Assembly (NCBI RefSeq): GCF_026151205.1
Contig: NC_087076.1
Location: 9,152,902-9,216,901 of the forward strand
Length of the DNA: 64,000 bases
DNA from: Bolinopsis microptera
Lineage: Eukaryota; Ctenophora; Tentaculata; Lobata; Bolinopsidae
Direction: 5' to 3'
The notes under the pieces were generated by a model. It saw only the letters and a program-made list of their open reading frames with translations. It ran no database searches and was not told the DNA's origin. The translations under genes and the position numbers were made by a program. Shown piece after piece: positions 1 through 12,253 of the stretch (its first letter is position 1; the number at the start of each line of letters is the position of its first letter).

Positions 1-955
1 TAATAAGGAGGAAGTTTCAACGATTTCGAAATTTTTCCTTTAAAAACATTTCCTTGTGTTTAGGTAAGCATATCGGTCGATCACTGACTGAATATGCCAC
101 TTTATACTCATTCAAGTTGGCATTAAATTCATATATAATGACATTAAAAAGCAGAATTTGTTGGAAATCGCGAATGAGCAAAATTCTCACCTTTCGCACG
201 TGCAAACTTTGAGCGGACGTTGCGTGCGCATCCAATATTGAATCGCCGTAAATTTTTGCATGTAATTGTTTTATATATAGCGTGATAAGCATGCAAAGTT
301 TCAAAGTATTTCAAGAAGAACTGTAATCACAACGGCACTCTAAAGTTGACTGAAAATGACGAAAACAGCAATTTTCAGTGATTTTAGCAATTTTCTATCA
401 ATTTGGGCGTGTCCCCACGTGTGCAACTTTTCGATTTTCAACTTTAAAACTAGCCTAATGCACAATTTATACCTATAAGAAGCAGAACTGAGCTCCACAA
501 CCCAAGGCATGGCCCAACACCAGAGAATACTAAATCGCAAAATTGACGTTTTTATAAAATAATTCTTCAAAAAAGCACAAACTTCAATGACGAATATCTT
601 TATGAAGGAGCAAGCTAGAAAAACTTTCCGGTAGATTTTCAGAATGCTTGAACAATTATCTAAGATGAAAATTTCCTCAGATTTTGAATACAATTACTTT
701 TTAATGGTTTAAAATCATTTTTAAAAGTTATTACTTTGTCAAAAATCAAGTTTTAAAAACGGTTAACTTGATGACGTCATCAAGGGGTGTTCATGACGTC
801 AAACAATTTGTTTATACAATGTAAACTAAAGTGTAAACAATTATTTTCAAGACCTGTGGTCGGAAATGGCTGTATCTTTTATACTTTTGAATCTATGGAC
901 AATTAAATACAGGCTACAATTGACTGGCAAAGCGTCTATCCCTGAATATATGTAT
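1..955 (-). repeat. Block A repeat, copy 1 (reverse, starts outside window)
   Basis: About 1-kb dispersed repeat, present again at about 1463-2505, 4138-5806 (split), 7122-8158, 9260-10331, 10682-11737 and 22162-23196. Short open frames inside it (the 67-codon frame starting MKLC and others) are disrupted or shifted between copies and look non-coding. Conserved landmarks are a palindromic CRE-type core TGACGTCA near 772 and a CACGTG-containing segment near 416. It lies against the P foldback element on its right. Confidence 0.85.
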
Positions 956-964
956 ATATATTTT

Positions 965-1462
965 ACCAAAACCCATAATCATGGGTAGAGTGGACCGCTG
1001 CCAGTGTCTCTCTTTCCCAAACAAAAGGAAATGATATCAATTTGATTGACCGTTCTCAAATGCAAAATGATACCGAGAATGAAATCGGTCGCTCGCTTTT
1101 CCCATTCATTCACGGCTTACGAATTGTAATAATTTTCGATTGATTACATGTCAATCAGATGCTGTAAAAATCTCTTTGGGTTGCGTTCGGGTCGATACCT
1201 AGTATTTCGGGGTAAGGGTGGTAGTTATCACTTATTGAATTAGCTGAAGTTTATTGAATCTTTATTGCCGAGTACAGCTGCCTTTGGGTAGTTCTTCTTA
1301 ATCTATTACAATTGTAAATGAATGGGAAAAGCGAGCGACCGATTTCATTCTCGGTATCATTTTGCATTTGAGAACGGTCAGTCAAATTAATATCATTTCC
1401 TTTTGTTTGGGAAAGAGAGACACTGGCAGCGGTCCACTCTACCCATGATTATGGGTTTTGGT
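965..1462. mobile_element. P foldback MITE, copy 1
   Basis: Begins ACCAAAACCCATAATCATGG and ends with the reverse complement. The inverted arms are about 145 bp and nearly identical; the roughly 200-bp centre is unrelated between the arms. Flanks read tattttACC and GGTaaaata, so the inverted repeat may extend a few bases outward. No transposase is encoded. Six copies are in the window. Confidence 0.88.
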
Positions 1463-2505
1463 AAAATATCATCACTTTTTGATTATAATGTCAGGCCCCG
1501 GGTACTTTATAAAGTCGAAATATAAACTGATATCTTCATTATAATAAGGAGGAAGTTTCAACGATTTCGAAATTTTTCCTTTAAAAACATTTCCTTGTGT
1601 TTAGGTAAGCATATCGGTCCATCACTGACTGAATATACCACTTAATACTCATTCAAGTTGACATTAAATTCATATATAATGACATTAAACTGTCGTGGCA
1701 AAGCAGAATTTGTTGGAAATCACGAATGAGCAAAATTCTCACCTTTCGCACGTGCAAACTTTGAGCGGACGTTGCATGCGCATCTAATATTGAATCGCCG
1801 TAAATTTTTGCATGTAATTGTTTTATATATAGCTTGATAAGCATGCAAAGTTTCAAAGTATTTCAAGAAGAACTGTAATCACAACGGCACTCTAAAGTTG
1901 ACAGAAAATGACGAAAACAGCGAGTTCAGTGATTTTAGCAATTTTCTATCAATTTGGGCGTGTCCCCACGTGTGCAACTTTTCGATTTTCAACTTTAAAA
2001 CTAGCCTAATGCACAATTTATATCTATAGGAAGCAGAACTGAGCTCCACAACCCAAGGCATGGCCCAACACCAAAGAATACTAAATCGCAAAATTGACGT
2101 TTTTATAAAATAATTCTTCAAAATAGCACAAACTTCAATGACAAATATCTTTATGAAGGAGCAAGCTAGAAAAACTTTCCGGTAGATTTTCAGAATGCTT
2201 GAACAATTATCTAAGATGAAAATTTCCTCAGATTTTGAATACAATTACTTTTTAATGGTTTAAAATCATTTTTAAAAGTTATTACTTTGTCAAAAATCAA
2301 GTTTTAAAAACGGTTAACTTGATGACATCATCAAGGGGTGTTTATGACGTCAAATAAATTTTTTATACAATGTAAACTAAAGTGTAAACAATTATTTGCA
2401 AGACCTGTGGTCGGAAATGGCTGTATCTTTTATACTTTTGAATCTATGGACACTTAAATACAGGCTACAATTGACTGGCAAAGCGTCTATCCCTGAATAT
2501 ATATG
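1463..2505 (-). repeat. Block A repeat, copy 2 (reverse)
   Basis: Near-identical to copy 1 in the same orientation. The CRE palindrome here has one substitution (GACATCA). Together, P1 plus this copy (965-2505) form the reverse complement of 10682-12235, a large inverted duplication. Confidence 0.85.
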
Positions 2506-2518
2506 TATATCTATCTAT

Positions 2519-3353
2519 GTCCCGACAATCTGTTGTAAAACAGGGGTTCTAGAAAACCCATTTCCCGATGCTCCTGAAACCTGAAACTTTTTTTGCAGTC
2601 AATTTGGTCAACGTCTAGACGCCCTGAAAAATTTCAGATCTCTAACTCAATTTTAACATGGTTTTTAGGACACCTGAATATGGCGATTTTGGGTTTTTTA
2701 CCGAATTTCGTATAACAGTGCTGGCGAGTATTTTATGCAAATTTCTTAAAAATCTGAACATAACTATTTTTTATTCCTGTCATCTTTGACGTCAAATTAG
2801 AATGTTTTCAAATAAAAATAAATCTGCTGAACGACTTCCGATGAGTCTTAATGCCTGGAAAACTCCTGCCGGAGGCGGCGGCCTTCGGCCGCCGCCTCCG
2901 GCCGGAGTGCACGCTTCGCGTGCACGAAAGAGGCTTGTAACGTGTACCAAAGGGGGTATAATAGTAAAGGGGGTATCTTACTATATATAAAGCGAGACGA
3001 TATATATGGGGGGTTCCGTGCCATTTTACTGACACCACGGCATCAACTTTAACGCGACTTTCCGCAAAAACCGTAAAAGATATACAACTGAAACTTTTTT
3101 GACTGGGTCAAATGCTTTAATGGCCTCCAAATCAGCATGAGAAAATAAAAAATTGGCCAAGAAATAGGAGTTTTAGAGCCCAAAATTTGGACCCCAAGTG
3201 GTGTCAAAAAGCGAATTAAATAGGTAATAATTATTATAGTCTCTTGAGTCTTGACACCATTTTAGGGGTATACGGGTTCCTGCTAGTAATAGTAAATGGG
3301 GAACATAGTATACCCACAATAAATGCAACGGTCGTGCTTGCCAGCACTGTGAT
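2519..3353 (-). repeat. Block B repeat, copy 1 (reverse), split by a Helitron
   Basis: About 520-bp block. Read left to right here: a short palindrome around cgacaatctgt, an AT-rich part, CAGTGCTGGCGAG near 2719, a GC hairpin at 2873-2905 (15-bp stem, 3-base loop), a second hairpin at about 2908-2926 (GTGCACGC stem), a short 17-bp minisatellite (aaagggggtataatagt) and the inverted end CTTGCCAGCACTG near 3350. The minisatellite is interrupted by the Helitron at 2976-3286. Confidence 0.85.
2976..3286 (+). mobile_element. Non-autonomous Helitron, 311 bp
   Basis: Starts TCTTACTATATATAAAGCGA and ends GGGTTCCTGCTAG, the 5'-TC and CTRR-3' ends of Helitrons, inserted between A (2975) and T (3287). 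Removing it rejoins gggta and taatagtaaa, which restores the local 17-bp minisatellite unit exactly. No Rep or helicase coding is present. A second copy lies at 13309-13621 and a truncated third at 13656-14251. Confidence 0.93.
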
Positions 3354-3361
3354 ATGCTATG

Positions 3362-3870
3362 TATCACGACAATCTATCGTAAAACAGGGGTTCTAGAAAA
3401 CCCATTTCCCGATGATCCTGAGACCTGAAACTTTTTACGCAGTCGATTTGGTCAACGTCTAGACGCCCTTAAAAATTTCAGATCTCTAACTCAATTTTAA
3501 CATGGTTTTTAAGGCACCTGAATATGGCGATTTTGGGTTTTTTACCGAATTTCGTATAACAGTGCTGGCGAGTATTTTATGCAAATTTCTTAAAAATCTC
3601 AACATAACTATTTTTTATTCCTGTCATCTTTGACATCAAATTAGAATGTTTTGAACTAAAAATAAATCTGCTGAACGACTTCCGATGAGTCTTAATGCCT
3701 GAAAAACTCCTGCCGGAGGCGGCGGCCGAAGGCCGCCGCCTCCGGTCGGAGTGCACGCTTCGCGTGCACGAAAGAGACTTGTAACGTGTACCAAAGGGGG
3801 TATAATAGTAAAGGGGGTATAATAGTAAAGGGGGTATAATAGTAAAGGGGGTATAATAGTAAATGGGGTA
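3362..3870 (-). repeat. Block B repeat, copy 2 (reverse)
   Basis: Same block as 2519-3353, with four to five minisatellite units. The 3-base loop of the 15-bp GC hairpin reads GAA here, whereas other copies in this orientation read TTC, so the loop is inverted relative to its siblings. Confidence 0.85.
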
Positions 3871-3871
3871 C

Positions 3872-4137
3872 ATCACAATGCTGGCAAGCATTACCGTCGC
3901 CCTTATATTCACAATACTATTTACCCCCTATACTAATATGTTATACGAAATTAGGTAAAAAACCCAAAATCGCCATATTCAGGTGCCTTAAAAACCATGT
4001 TAAAATTGAGTTAGAGATCTGAAACTTTGCAGGGCGTCTAGACCTTGTCCAAATCGACTGTAAACAAAATTTCATGTTTCAGCAGTATCGGGAAGTGGGT
4101 TTTCTGGAACCCCTGTTTTACAACAGATTGTCGTGAA
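3872..4137 (+). repeat. Block B repeat, internally deleted copy (forward)
   Basis: Starts with atcacaatgctggcaagca as in the copy at 21535 and ends at the cagattgtcgtga palindrome. Both GC hairpins and most of the middle are missing. It is head-to-head with the reverse copy ending at 3870. Confidence 0.75.
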
Positions 4138-5806
4138 GATATGTATATATGTATAGACGCTTTTTGCAGTCAATTGTAGCCTACATTTAAGTGTCCGTAG
4201 ATTCAAAAGTATAAACGATACAGTCATCTCGAACCACAGGTTTTAAAGATAATCGTTTAAGCTTTAGTTTACATTGTATCAAAAAATAATTTAACGTCAT
4301 CATCATCACTTGATGACGTCATCAAATTAAGTGTTTTTAAAACTTGATTTTTGACAAAGTAACAACTTTTCAAATCGATTTTACACCATTAAGGAGTAAT
4401 TTTATTCAAAATCTGAGGACATTTTCATCTTAGATAATTGTTCAAGCATTCCGAAAATCTACCGGAAAAGTTTCCTACCTTGCTCCTTCATAAAGATATT
4501 TGCTATTGAAGTTAGTGCTTTTTTGAAGAATAATTTTATAAAAACACAAAAGTTGTGAATTAGTATTCTCTGGTGTTGGGCCATCCCTTGGGTTGTGGAG
4601 CTCAATTTTGCTTCTTAAAGGTGTAAATTGTGTTATAGGCTAGTTTTAAAGTTAAAAATCGAAAAGTTGCACACGTGGGGACACGCCCAAATTGATTTAA
4701 CATTAGCTAAAATCACTAACAAGAATTGCGCCCGTTGTTTCGTTTTGGCGGACGCTAGATTTCCATTTCCAATTTCACATTTACTATAAATTTAAGTATA
4801 ACTATAAGCTCCAATCAGCTCACTTCAATCTTCATGATAATAATATTGATCAATTATGCATCAAATACGGGAAACACTTGAAATTCAGTTCAATTGCCGT
4901 AGAACTTAACTTGTATCTGTAATTCAAGAAATTATCAGCAAAGGTAAACTATTATATATTTGTAGCGCGATGCACTACTGGGTCGCGCGCGCATCAAATA
5001 ATGCTTCTCGCAACCAACGCTTCTCGCAACCAACGCTTCTCTACCTTCGGTAGATCGGCGAGATGCACCACTGTGCCTCACCGAGCTGCGAAGGATTGAC
5101 ATCGTGAATCAATTATATATACTCGTGTACACATCAATACACTACGCGTGCCACGTACAAATTGGGTGTATTACCTAATAGTAATATTATACATTACATG
5201 CATCATATACACAGTCGCGCCGCGCATTCATAGATCACAGGCTATCTATACATCACATCTCCGCAAGCAATCCTCGCGCGCGCCCAACTTTTTCGTTGCA
5301 TGGTAACGAACGAACACACGACATATTTAAACCCACCTATCTCGTTCTCCAAAATCCACGTTTTTCTGCAAAAACCTCCATTCGTAACCTTTCACTATTG
5401 CCTTTTTTCAAAAGGGTGAAAAGGAAAAAATTTTGATTTTCACGATTTTTATCAACTTAGGAGTCCCGTTGTGATCCAAGTTCTTTTTGAAATCTTCTGA
5501 AACTTTGCATGCTTATCAAACTTTATATTAAATACCACTATGCAAAAATTTACGGTGATTCAATATTGTATACGCACGCAACGTTCGCTCAAAGTTTGCA
5601 CGTGCGAAAGGTGAGAATTTTGCTCATGCCAACTTGAATGAGTAAAAAGTGCCATATTCAGTCGGTTATCGACAGATATACCTACCTAAACACAAGGAAA
5701 CGTTTTCAAAGGCAGAATTTCGAAATCGTTGAAATTATCTCCTTATTAATGAAGTTTCGACTGTGTAAATTATCCTGACATCATAATCAAAAAGAGATGA
5801 TATTTG
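4138..5806 (+). repeat. Block A repeat (forward), interrupted at about 4728-5431
   Basis: Matches block A up to the aaaatcacta segment near 4725 and again from the gattttcacgatt segment near 5432. The roughly 700 bp between is foreign and contains the 150-bp dispersed repeat at 4961-5112; I see no gene in it. Confidence 0.8.
4961..5112 (+). repeat. Dispersed repeat H, copy 1
   Basis: Begins TGTAGCGCGATGCACTACTG and ends GACATCGTGAATCAA. Copies lie at 28107-28207 (same strand, internally shortened) and 28716-28840 (opposite strand). This copy has a short internal duplication (cttctcgcaaccaacg repeated). It has many local palindromes and is GC-rich for the region; possibly derived from a small structured RNA or a MITE, but I could not assign it. 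Confidence 0.75.
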
Positions 5807-6123
5807 ACCAAAACCCATAATCATGGGTAGAGTGAACCGCTGCCAGTGTCTCTCTTTCCAAACAAAAGGAAATGATATTAATTTGAGGAACCGTCCGCAA
5901 ATGCAAATTGATACCGAGAATGAAATCGGTCGCTCGCTTTTCCCATTTAATAAGCTTTATTACAATTAGTAAGCCGTGAATGAATGGGAAAAGCGAGCGA
6001 CCGATTTCATTCTCGGTATCAATTTGCATTTGCAGACGGTTCCTCAAATTAATATCATTTCCTTTTGTTTGGAAAGAGAGACACTGGCAGCGGTTCACTC
6101 TACCCATGATTATGGGTTTTGGT
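5807..6123. mobile_element. P foldback MITE, copy 2 (short centre)
   Basis: Same arms as copy 1, but the centre is reduced to a few tens of bases around 5947-5970, so this 317-bp copy is almost a perfect hairpin. Confidence 0.87.
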
Positions 6124-6139
6124 CAAATATATATGTATG

Positions 6140-6647
6140 TATCACGACAATCTATCGTAAAACAGGGGTTCTAGAAAACCCATTTCCCGATTATCCTGAG
6201 ACCTGAAACTTTTTTTGCAGTCGATTTGGTCAACGTCTAGACGCTCTGAAAAATTTCAGATCTCTAACTCAATTTTAACATGGTTATTAAGGCTCCTGAA
6301 TATGGCGATTTTGGGTTTTTTACCGAATTTCGTATAACAGTGCTGGCGAGTATTTTATGCAAATTTCTTAAAATTCTCAACATAACTATTTATTATTCCT
6401 GTCATCTTTGACATCAAATTAGAATGTTTTGAACTAAAATTAAATCTGCTGAACGACTTCCGATGAGTCTTAATGCCTGAAAAACTCCTGCCGGAGGCGG
6501 CGGCCTTCGGCCGCCTCCTCCGGCTGGAGTGCACGCTTCGCGTGCACGAAAGAGGCTTGTAACGTGTACCAAAGGGGGTATAATAGTAAAGGGGGTACAT
6601 AGTATACCCACAATAAATGCACCGGTCGTGCTTGCCAGCACTGTGAT
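6140..6647 (-). repeat. Block B repeat, copy 3 (reverse)
   Basis: Complete block with both GC hairpins and few minisatellite units. One arm of the large hairpin carries a small change (gccgcctcctcc), making it imperfect. Confidence 0.83.
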
Positions 6648-6650
6648 TTG

Positions 6651-7121
6651 ACCAAAATCCATAATCATGGGTAGAGTGGACCGCTGCCAGTGTCTCTCTT
6701 TCCCAAACAAAAGGAAATGATATTAATTTGATTGACCGTTCTCAAATGCAAGATGATACCGAGAATGAAATCGGTCGCTCGCTTTTCCCATTCATTCACG
6801 GCTTACAATCAATCACATGCTGTAAAAATCTCTTTGGGTTGCGTTCGGGTCGATATACCTAGTATTTCGGGATAAGGGTGGTACTGGTAGTTAGTGAATT
6901 AGCTGAAGTTTATTGATTCTTTATTGCTGAGTACAGCTGCCTTCGGGTAGTTCTTCTTAATCTATTACAATTGTAAATTAATGGGAAAAGCGAGCGACCG
7001 ATTTCATTCTCGGTATCATCTTGCATTTGAGAACGGTCAATCAAATTAATATCATTTCCTTTTGTTTGGGAAAGAGAGACACTGGCAGCGGTCCACTCTA
7101 CCCATGATTATGGGTTTTGGT
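6651..7121. mobile_element. P foldback MITE, copy 3
   Basis: 471-bp copy with a roughly 180-bp centre homologous to that of copy 1. It is flanked by block B on the left and block A on the right. Confidence 0.87.
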
Positions 7122-8158
7122 CAAATATCATCTCTTCTTGATTATAATGTCAGGGTACTTTATAAAGTCGAAATATAAACTGATGTCTTCATTAATAAGG
7201 AGGAAGTTTTAACGATTTCGAAATTTTTCCTTTAAAAACATTTCCTTGTGTTTAGGTAAGCATATCGGTCTATCACTGACTGAACATAAAACATTATAAT
7301 CATTCAAGTTGCCATTAAATTCATATTTAATGACATTGAACTGTCGTGGTAAAGCAGAATTTGTTCGAAACCACGAATGAGCAAAATTCTCACCGTTCGC
7401 ACGTGCAAACTTTGAGCGGTTGTTGCGTGCGCATCCAATATTGAATCGCCGTAAATTTTTGCATAGCGGTATTTTATATATAGTTTGATAAGCGTGCAAA
7501 GTTTCAAAAGATTTCAAATTGAACTTGGATCACAACGGGACTCCAAAGTTGATAAAAATCGTGAAAACACAAATTTTCAGTGATTTTAGCAATTTTTAAT
7601 CAATTTCGGCGTGTCCCCACGTGTGCAACTTTTAGATTTTCAACTTTAAAACTAGCCTAATGCACAATTTATACCTATAGGAAGCAGAACTGAGCTCCAC
7701 AACCCAAGGGATAGCCCAACACCAGAGAATACTAAATCGCAAAATTGACGTTTTTATAAAATAATTTTTCAAAAAAGCACTAACTTCAAAGGCAAATATC
7801 TTTATGAAGGAGTAAGATAAGAAAACTTTCCGGTAGATTTTCAGAATGCTTGAACAATTATCTAAGATAAAATTTCCTCAGATGTTGAAAAAAATTACTT
7901 TTAAATGGTGTAAAATCAATTTTAAAAGTTATTACTTTGTCGAAAATCAAGTTTTAAAAACGGTTAACTTGATGACGTCATCAAGGGGTGTTTATGACGT
8001 CAAATAATTTATTTATACAATATAAACTAAAATGTAAACAATTATTTTCAAGATCTGTGGTCGGAAATGGCTGTATCTTTTATACTTTTGAATCTATGGA
8101 AACTTAAATTTAGGATACAATTGACTACATTTGACTGTCAAAGCGTCTATCCCTGTAA
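7122..8158 (-). repeat. Block A repeat, copy 4 (reverse)
   Basis: Full-length block A, more diverged than copies 1 and 2. CRE palindrome near 7973. Open frames at 7209-7517 are shadows shared with other copies. Confidence 0.83.
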
Positions 8159-8159
8159 T

Positions 8160-8718
8160 ATCACAGTGCTGGCAAGCACGACCGTTGCATTTATTGTGGG
8201 TATACTATGTTCCCCATTTACTATTATACCCCCTTTACTATTATATCCCCTTTACTATTATACCCCTTTTACTATTATACCCCCTTTGGTACACGTTACA
8301 AGCCTCTTTTGTGCACGCGAAGCGTGCACTCCGGCCGGAGGCGGCGGCCGAAGGCCGCCGCCTCCGGCAGGAGTTTTCCAGGCATTAAGACTCATCGGAA
8401 GTCGTTCAGCAGATTTATTTTTAGTTCAAAACATTCTAATTTGATGTCAAAGATGACAGGAATAAAAAATAGTTATGTTGAGATTTTTAAGAAATTTGCA
8501 TAAAATACTCGCCAGCACTGTTATACGAAATTCGGTAAAAAACCCAAAATCGCCATATTCAGGTGCCTTAAAAACCATGTTAAAATTGAGTTAGAGATCT
8601 GAAATTTTTCAGGGCGTCTAGACGTTGACCAAATCGACTGCAAAAAAAGTTTCAGGTTTCAGGAGCATCGGGAAATGGGTTTTCTAGAACCCCTGTTTTA
8701 CGACAGATTGTCGGGACA
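8160..8718 (+). repeat. Block B repeat, copy 4 (forward)
   Basis: Starts ATCACAGTGCTGGCAAGC and ends cagattgtcgggacata. It is followed directly by another forward copy, giving a head-to-tail pair. Confidence 0.85.
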
Positions 8719-9260
8719 TATCACAGTGCTGGCAAGCACGAGCGGTGTCTTTATTGGGGGAATACTATGTACCCCCTTTACTATTGTACCCCCTTTACTA
8801 TTACACCCCTTTACTATTACATCCCCTTTGGTACACGTCGGAAGCCTCTTTCGTGCACGCGAAGCGTGCACTCCGGCCGGAGGCGGCGGCCGAAGGCCGC
8901 CGCCTCCGGCAGGAGTTTTTCAGGCATTAAGACTCATCGGAAGTCGTTCAGCAGATTTATTTTTAGTTCAAAACATTCTAATTTGATGTCAAAGATGACA
9001 GAAATAAGAAATAGTTATGTTGAGATTTTTAAGAAATTTGCATAAAATACGCGCCAGCACTGTTATACGAAATTCGGTAAAAAACCCAAAATCGCCATAT
9101 TCAGGTGCCTTAAAAACCATGTTAAGATTGAGTTAGAGATCTGAAACTTTGCAGGGCGTCTAGACGTTGACCTAATTGACTGTAAAAAAAGTTTCAAGTT
9201 TCAGGAGCACCGGGAAATGGGTTTTCTAGAACCCCTGTTTTACGACAGATTGTCGTGATA
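8719..9260 (+). repeat. Block B repeat, copy 5 (forward, tandem)
   Basis: Second unit of the head-to-tail pair, carrying both GC hairpins and ending at the cgacagattgtcgtgata palindrome. The overlapping open frames (three frames, 61-103 codons) read the minisatellite and hairpins and are not genes. Confidence 0.85.
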
Positions 9261-10331
9261 TATACATACATATATATAATACATATATATATTCAGGGAT
9301 AGACGCTTTGCCAGTCAATTCTAGGCTATATTTAGGTGTCCGTAGATTCAGAAGCTTTAAAGATACAGCCATTTCGGACCTCAGGTCTTGAAGATAATTG
9401 TTTAGACTTTAGTTTACATTATGTTAAAAAGTAATTCAACGTCATCATCACCACTTGATGACGTCATCAAGTTAACCATTTTTAAAACTTGATTTTTCAC
9501 AAAGTAATCATTTTTTAAATCGATTTTACGCCATTAAGGAGTAATTTTATTCAAAATTTGAGGACATATTGAAGTTAGATAATTGTTTAAGCATTCTGAA
9601 AATCTACCGGAAAGTTTTTCTAGCTTGCTCCTTCATAAAGATATTCGCTATTGAAGTTAGTGCTTTTTTAAAGAATAATTTTATAAAAACGCTAATTTTA
9701 CGTTCTAGTATTCTCTGGTGTTGCACCATCCCTTGGGTTGTGGAGCTCAATTTTGCTTCCTAAAGGTCTAAATTGTGTCATAGGCTAGTTTTAAAGTTGA
9801 AAATCGAAAAGTTGCACACGTGGGGCCACGCCCAAATTGATAGAAAATTGCTAAAATCACTGAAAATTGCTGTTTTCACCAATTTCCGTCAACTTTGGAG
9901 TGCCGTTGTGATTATAGTTCTTCTTGAAATACTTTGAAACTTTTCATGCTTATCAAACTATATACAATACACCATCATGCAAAAATTTACGGTGATTCAA
10001 TATTGGATGCGCACGCAACTTCCGCTCAAGGTTTGCACGTGCGAAAGGTTCAAATTTTGCTTATTCGTGATTTTGAACAAATTCTGCTTTGCCACGACAG
10101 TTCAATGTCATTATATATGAATGTAATGCCAACTTGAATGAGTATAAAGTGGCATATTCAGTCAGTGATCGACCGATATGCTTACCTAAACACAAGGAAA
10201 TGTTTTTAAAGGAAAAATTTCGAAATCGTTGAAATCACCTCCTTATTAATATTATTATTAATGAAGTTATGAGTTTACATTTCAGCTTTGTAAAGTACCC
10301 TGACATTATAATCAAAAAGAGATGATATTTG
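9260..10331 (+). repeat. Block A repeat, copy 5 (forward)
   Basis: Directly follows block B and precedes a P element, giving the B-A-P order that recurs at 21535-23695. CRE palindrome near 9465. Confidence 0.83.
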
Positions 10332-10681
10332 ACCAAAACCCATAATCATGGGTAGAGTGGACCGCTGCCAGTGTCTCTCTTTCCCAAACAAAAGGCAATG
10401 ATATCAATTTGAATGACCGTTATCAAATGCAAAATGATACCGAGAATGAAATCGGTCGCTCGCTTTTCCCATTCATTTACAATTGAAATAGATTACATGT
10501 TATAAATCGAAACTTATTACAATTCGTAAGCCATGAATGAGTGGGAAAAGCGAGCGACCGATTTCATTCTCGGTATCATTTTGCATTTGATAACGGTCAT
10601 TCAAATTTACATCATTGCCTTTTGTTTGGGAAAGAGAGACACTGGCAGCGGTCCACTCTACCCATGATTATGGGTTTTGGT
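10332..10681. mobile_element. P foldback MITE, copy 4
   Basis: 350-bp copy with a short centre. The inverted ends extend to ATTTGACC and GGTCAAAT. Confidence 0.87.
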
Positions 10682-11737
10682 CAAATACATACATACATAT
10701 AATATATATTCAGGGATAGACGCTTTGCCAGTCAATTGTAGCCTGTATTTAAGTGTCCATAGATTCAAAAGTATAAAAGATACAGCCATTTCCGACCACA
10801 GGTCTTGCAAATAATTGTTTACACTTTAGTTTACATTGTATAAAAAAATTATTTGACGTCATAAACACCCCTTGATGACGTCATCAAGTTAACCGTTTTT
10901 AAAACTTGATTTTTGACAAAGTAATAACTTTTAAAATTAATTTTAACCCATTAAGGAGTAATTTTATTCAAAATCTGAGGAAATTTTACCTTAGATAATT
11001 GTTCAAGCATTCTGAAAATCTACCGGAAAGTTTTTCTAGCTTGCTCCTTCATAAAGATATTTGTCATTGAAGTTTGTGCTTTTTTGAAGAATTATTTTAT
11101 AAAAACGTCAATTTTGCGATTTAGTATTCTTTGGTGTTGGGCCATGCCTTGGGTTGTGGAGCTCAGTTCTGCTTCCTATAGGTATAAATTGTGCATTAGG
11201 CTAGTTTTAAAGTTGAAAATCGAAAAGTTGCACACGTGGGGACACGCCCAAATTGATAGAAAATTGCTAAAATCACTGAAAATTGCTGTTTTCGTCATTT
11301 TCTGTCAACTTTAGAGTGCCGTTGTGATTACAGTTCTTCTTGAAATACTTTGAAACTTTGCATGCTTATCAAGCTATATATAAAACAATTACATACAAAA
11401 ATTTACGGCGATTCAATATTGGATGCGCACGCAACGTCCGCTCAAAGTTTGCACGTGCGAAAGGTGAGAATTTTGCTCATTCGTGATTTCCAACAAATTC
11501 TGCTTTGCCACGACAGTTTAATGTCATTATATATGAATTTAATGTCAACTTGAATGAGTATTAAGTGGTATATTCAGTCAGTGATCGACCGATATGCTTA
11601 CCTAAACACAAGGAAATGTTTTTAAAGGAAAAATTTCGAAATCGTTGAAACTTCCTCCTTATTATAATGAAGATATCAGTTTATATTTCGACTTTATAAA
11701 GTACCCTGACATTATAATCAAAAAGAGATGATATTTT
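10682..11737 (+). repeat. Block A repeat, copy 6 (forward)
   Basis: Near-identical reverse complement of 1463-2505. Confidence 0.85.
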
Positions 11738-12235
11738 ACCAAAACCCATAATCATGGGTAGAGTGGACCGCTGCCAGTGTCTCTCTTTCCCAAACAAAAG
11801 GAAATGATATTAATTTGATTGACCGTTCTCAAATGCAAAATGATACCGAGAATGAAATCGGTCGCTCGCTTTTCCCATTCATTTACAATTGTAATAGATT
11901 AAGAAGAACTACCCAAAGGCAGCTGTACTCGGCAATAAAGATTCAATAAACTTCAGCTAATGCAATAAGTGATAACTACCACCCTTACCCCGAAATACTA
12001 GGTATCGACCCGAACGCAACCCAAAGAGATTTTTACAGCATCTGATTGACATGTAATCAATCGAAAATTATTACAATTCGTAAGCCGTGAATGAATGGGA
12101 AAAGCGAGCGACCGATTTCATTCTCGGTATCATTTTGCATTTGAGAACGGTCAATCAAATTAATATCATTTCCTTTTGTTTGGGAAAGAGAGACACTGGC
12201 AGCGGTCCACTCTACCCATGATTATGGGTTTTGGT
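11738..12235. mobile_element. P foldback MITE, copy 5
   Basis: 498 bp, the same length as copy 1; its centre is the reverse complement of the centre of copy 1. Confidence 0.87.
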
Positions 12236-12253
12236 AAAATGTATATATATATG

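Noticed and set aside
5070-5110. 5.8S rRNA similarity in repeat H (agctgcga...tgaat)
   Set aside because: Only a few short words agree; the order and spacing of 5.8S are not kept.
1653-11553. Recurring 67-codon frames starting MKLC in block A copies
   Set aside because: The frames follow the repeat, are shifted or interrupted between copies and show no codon-level conservation.
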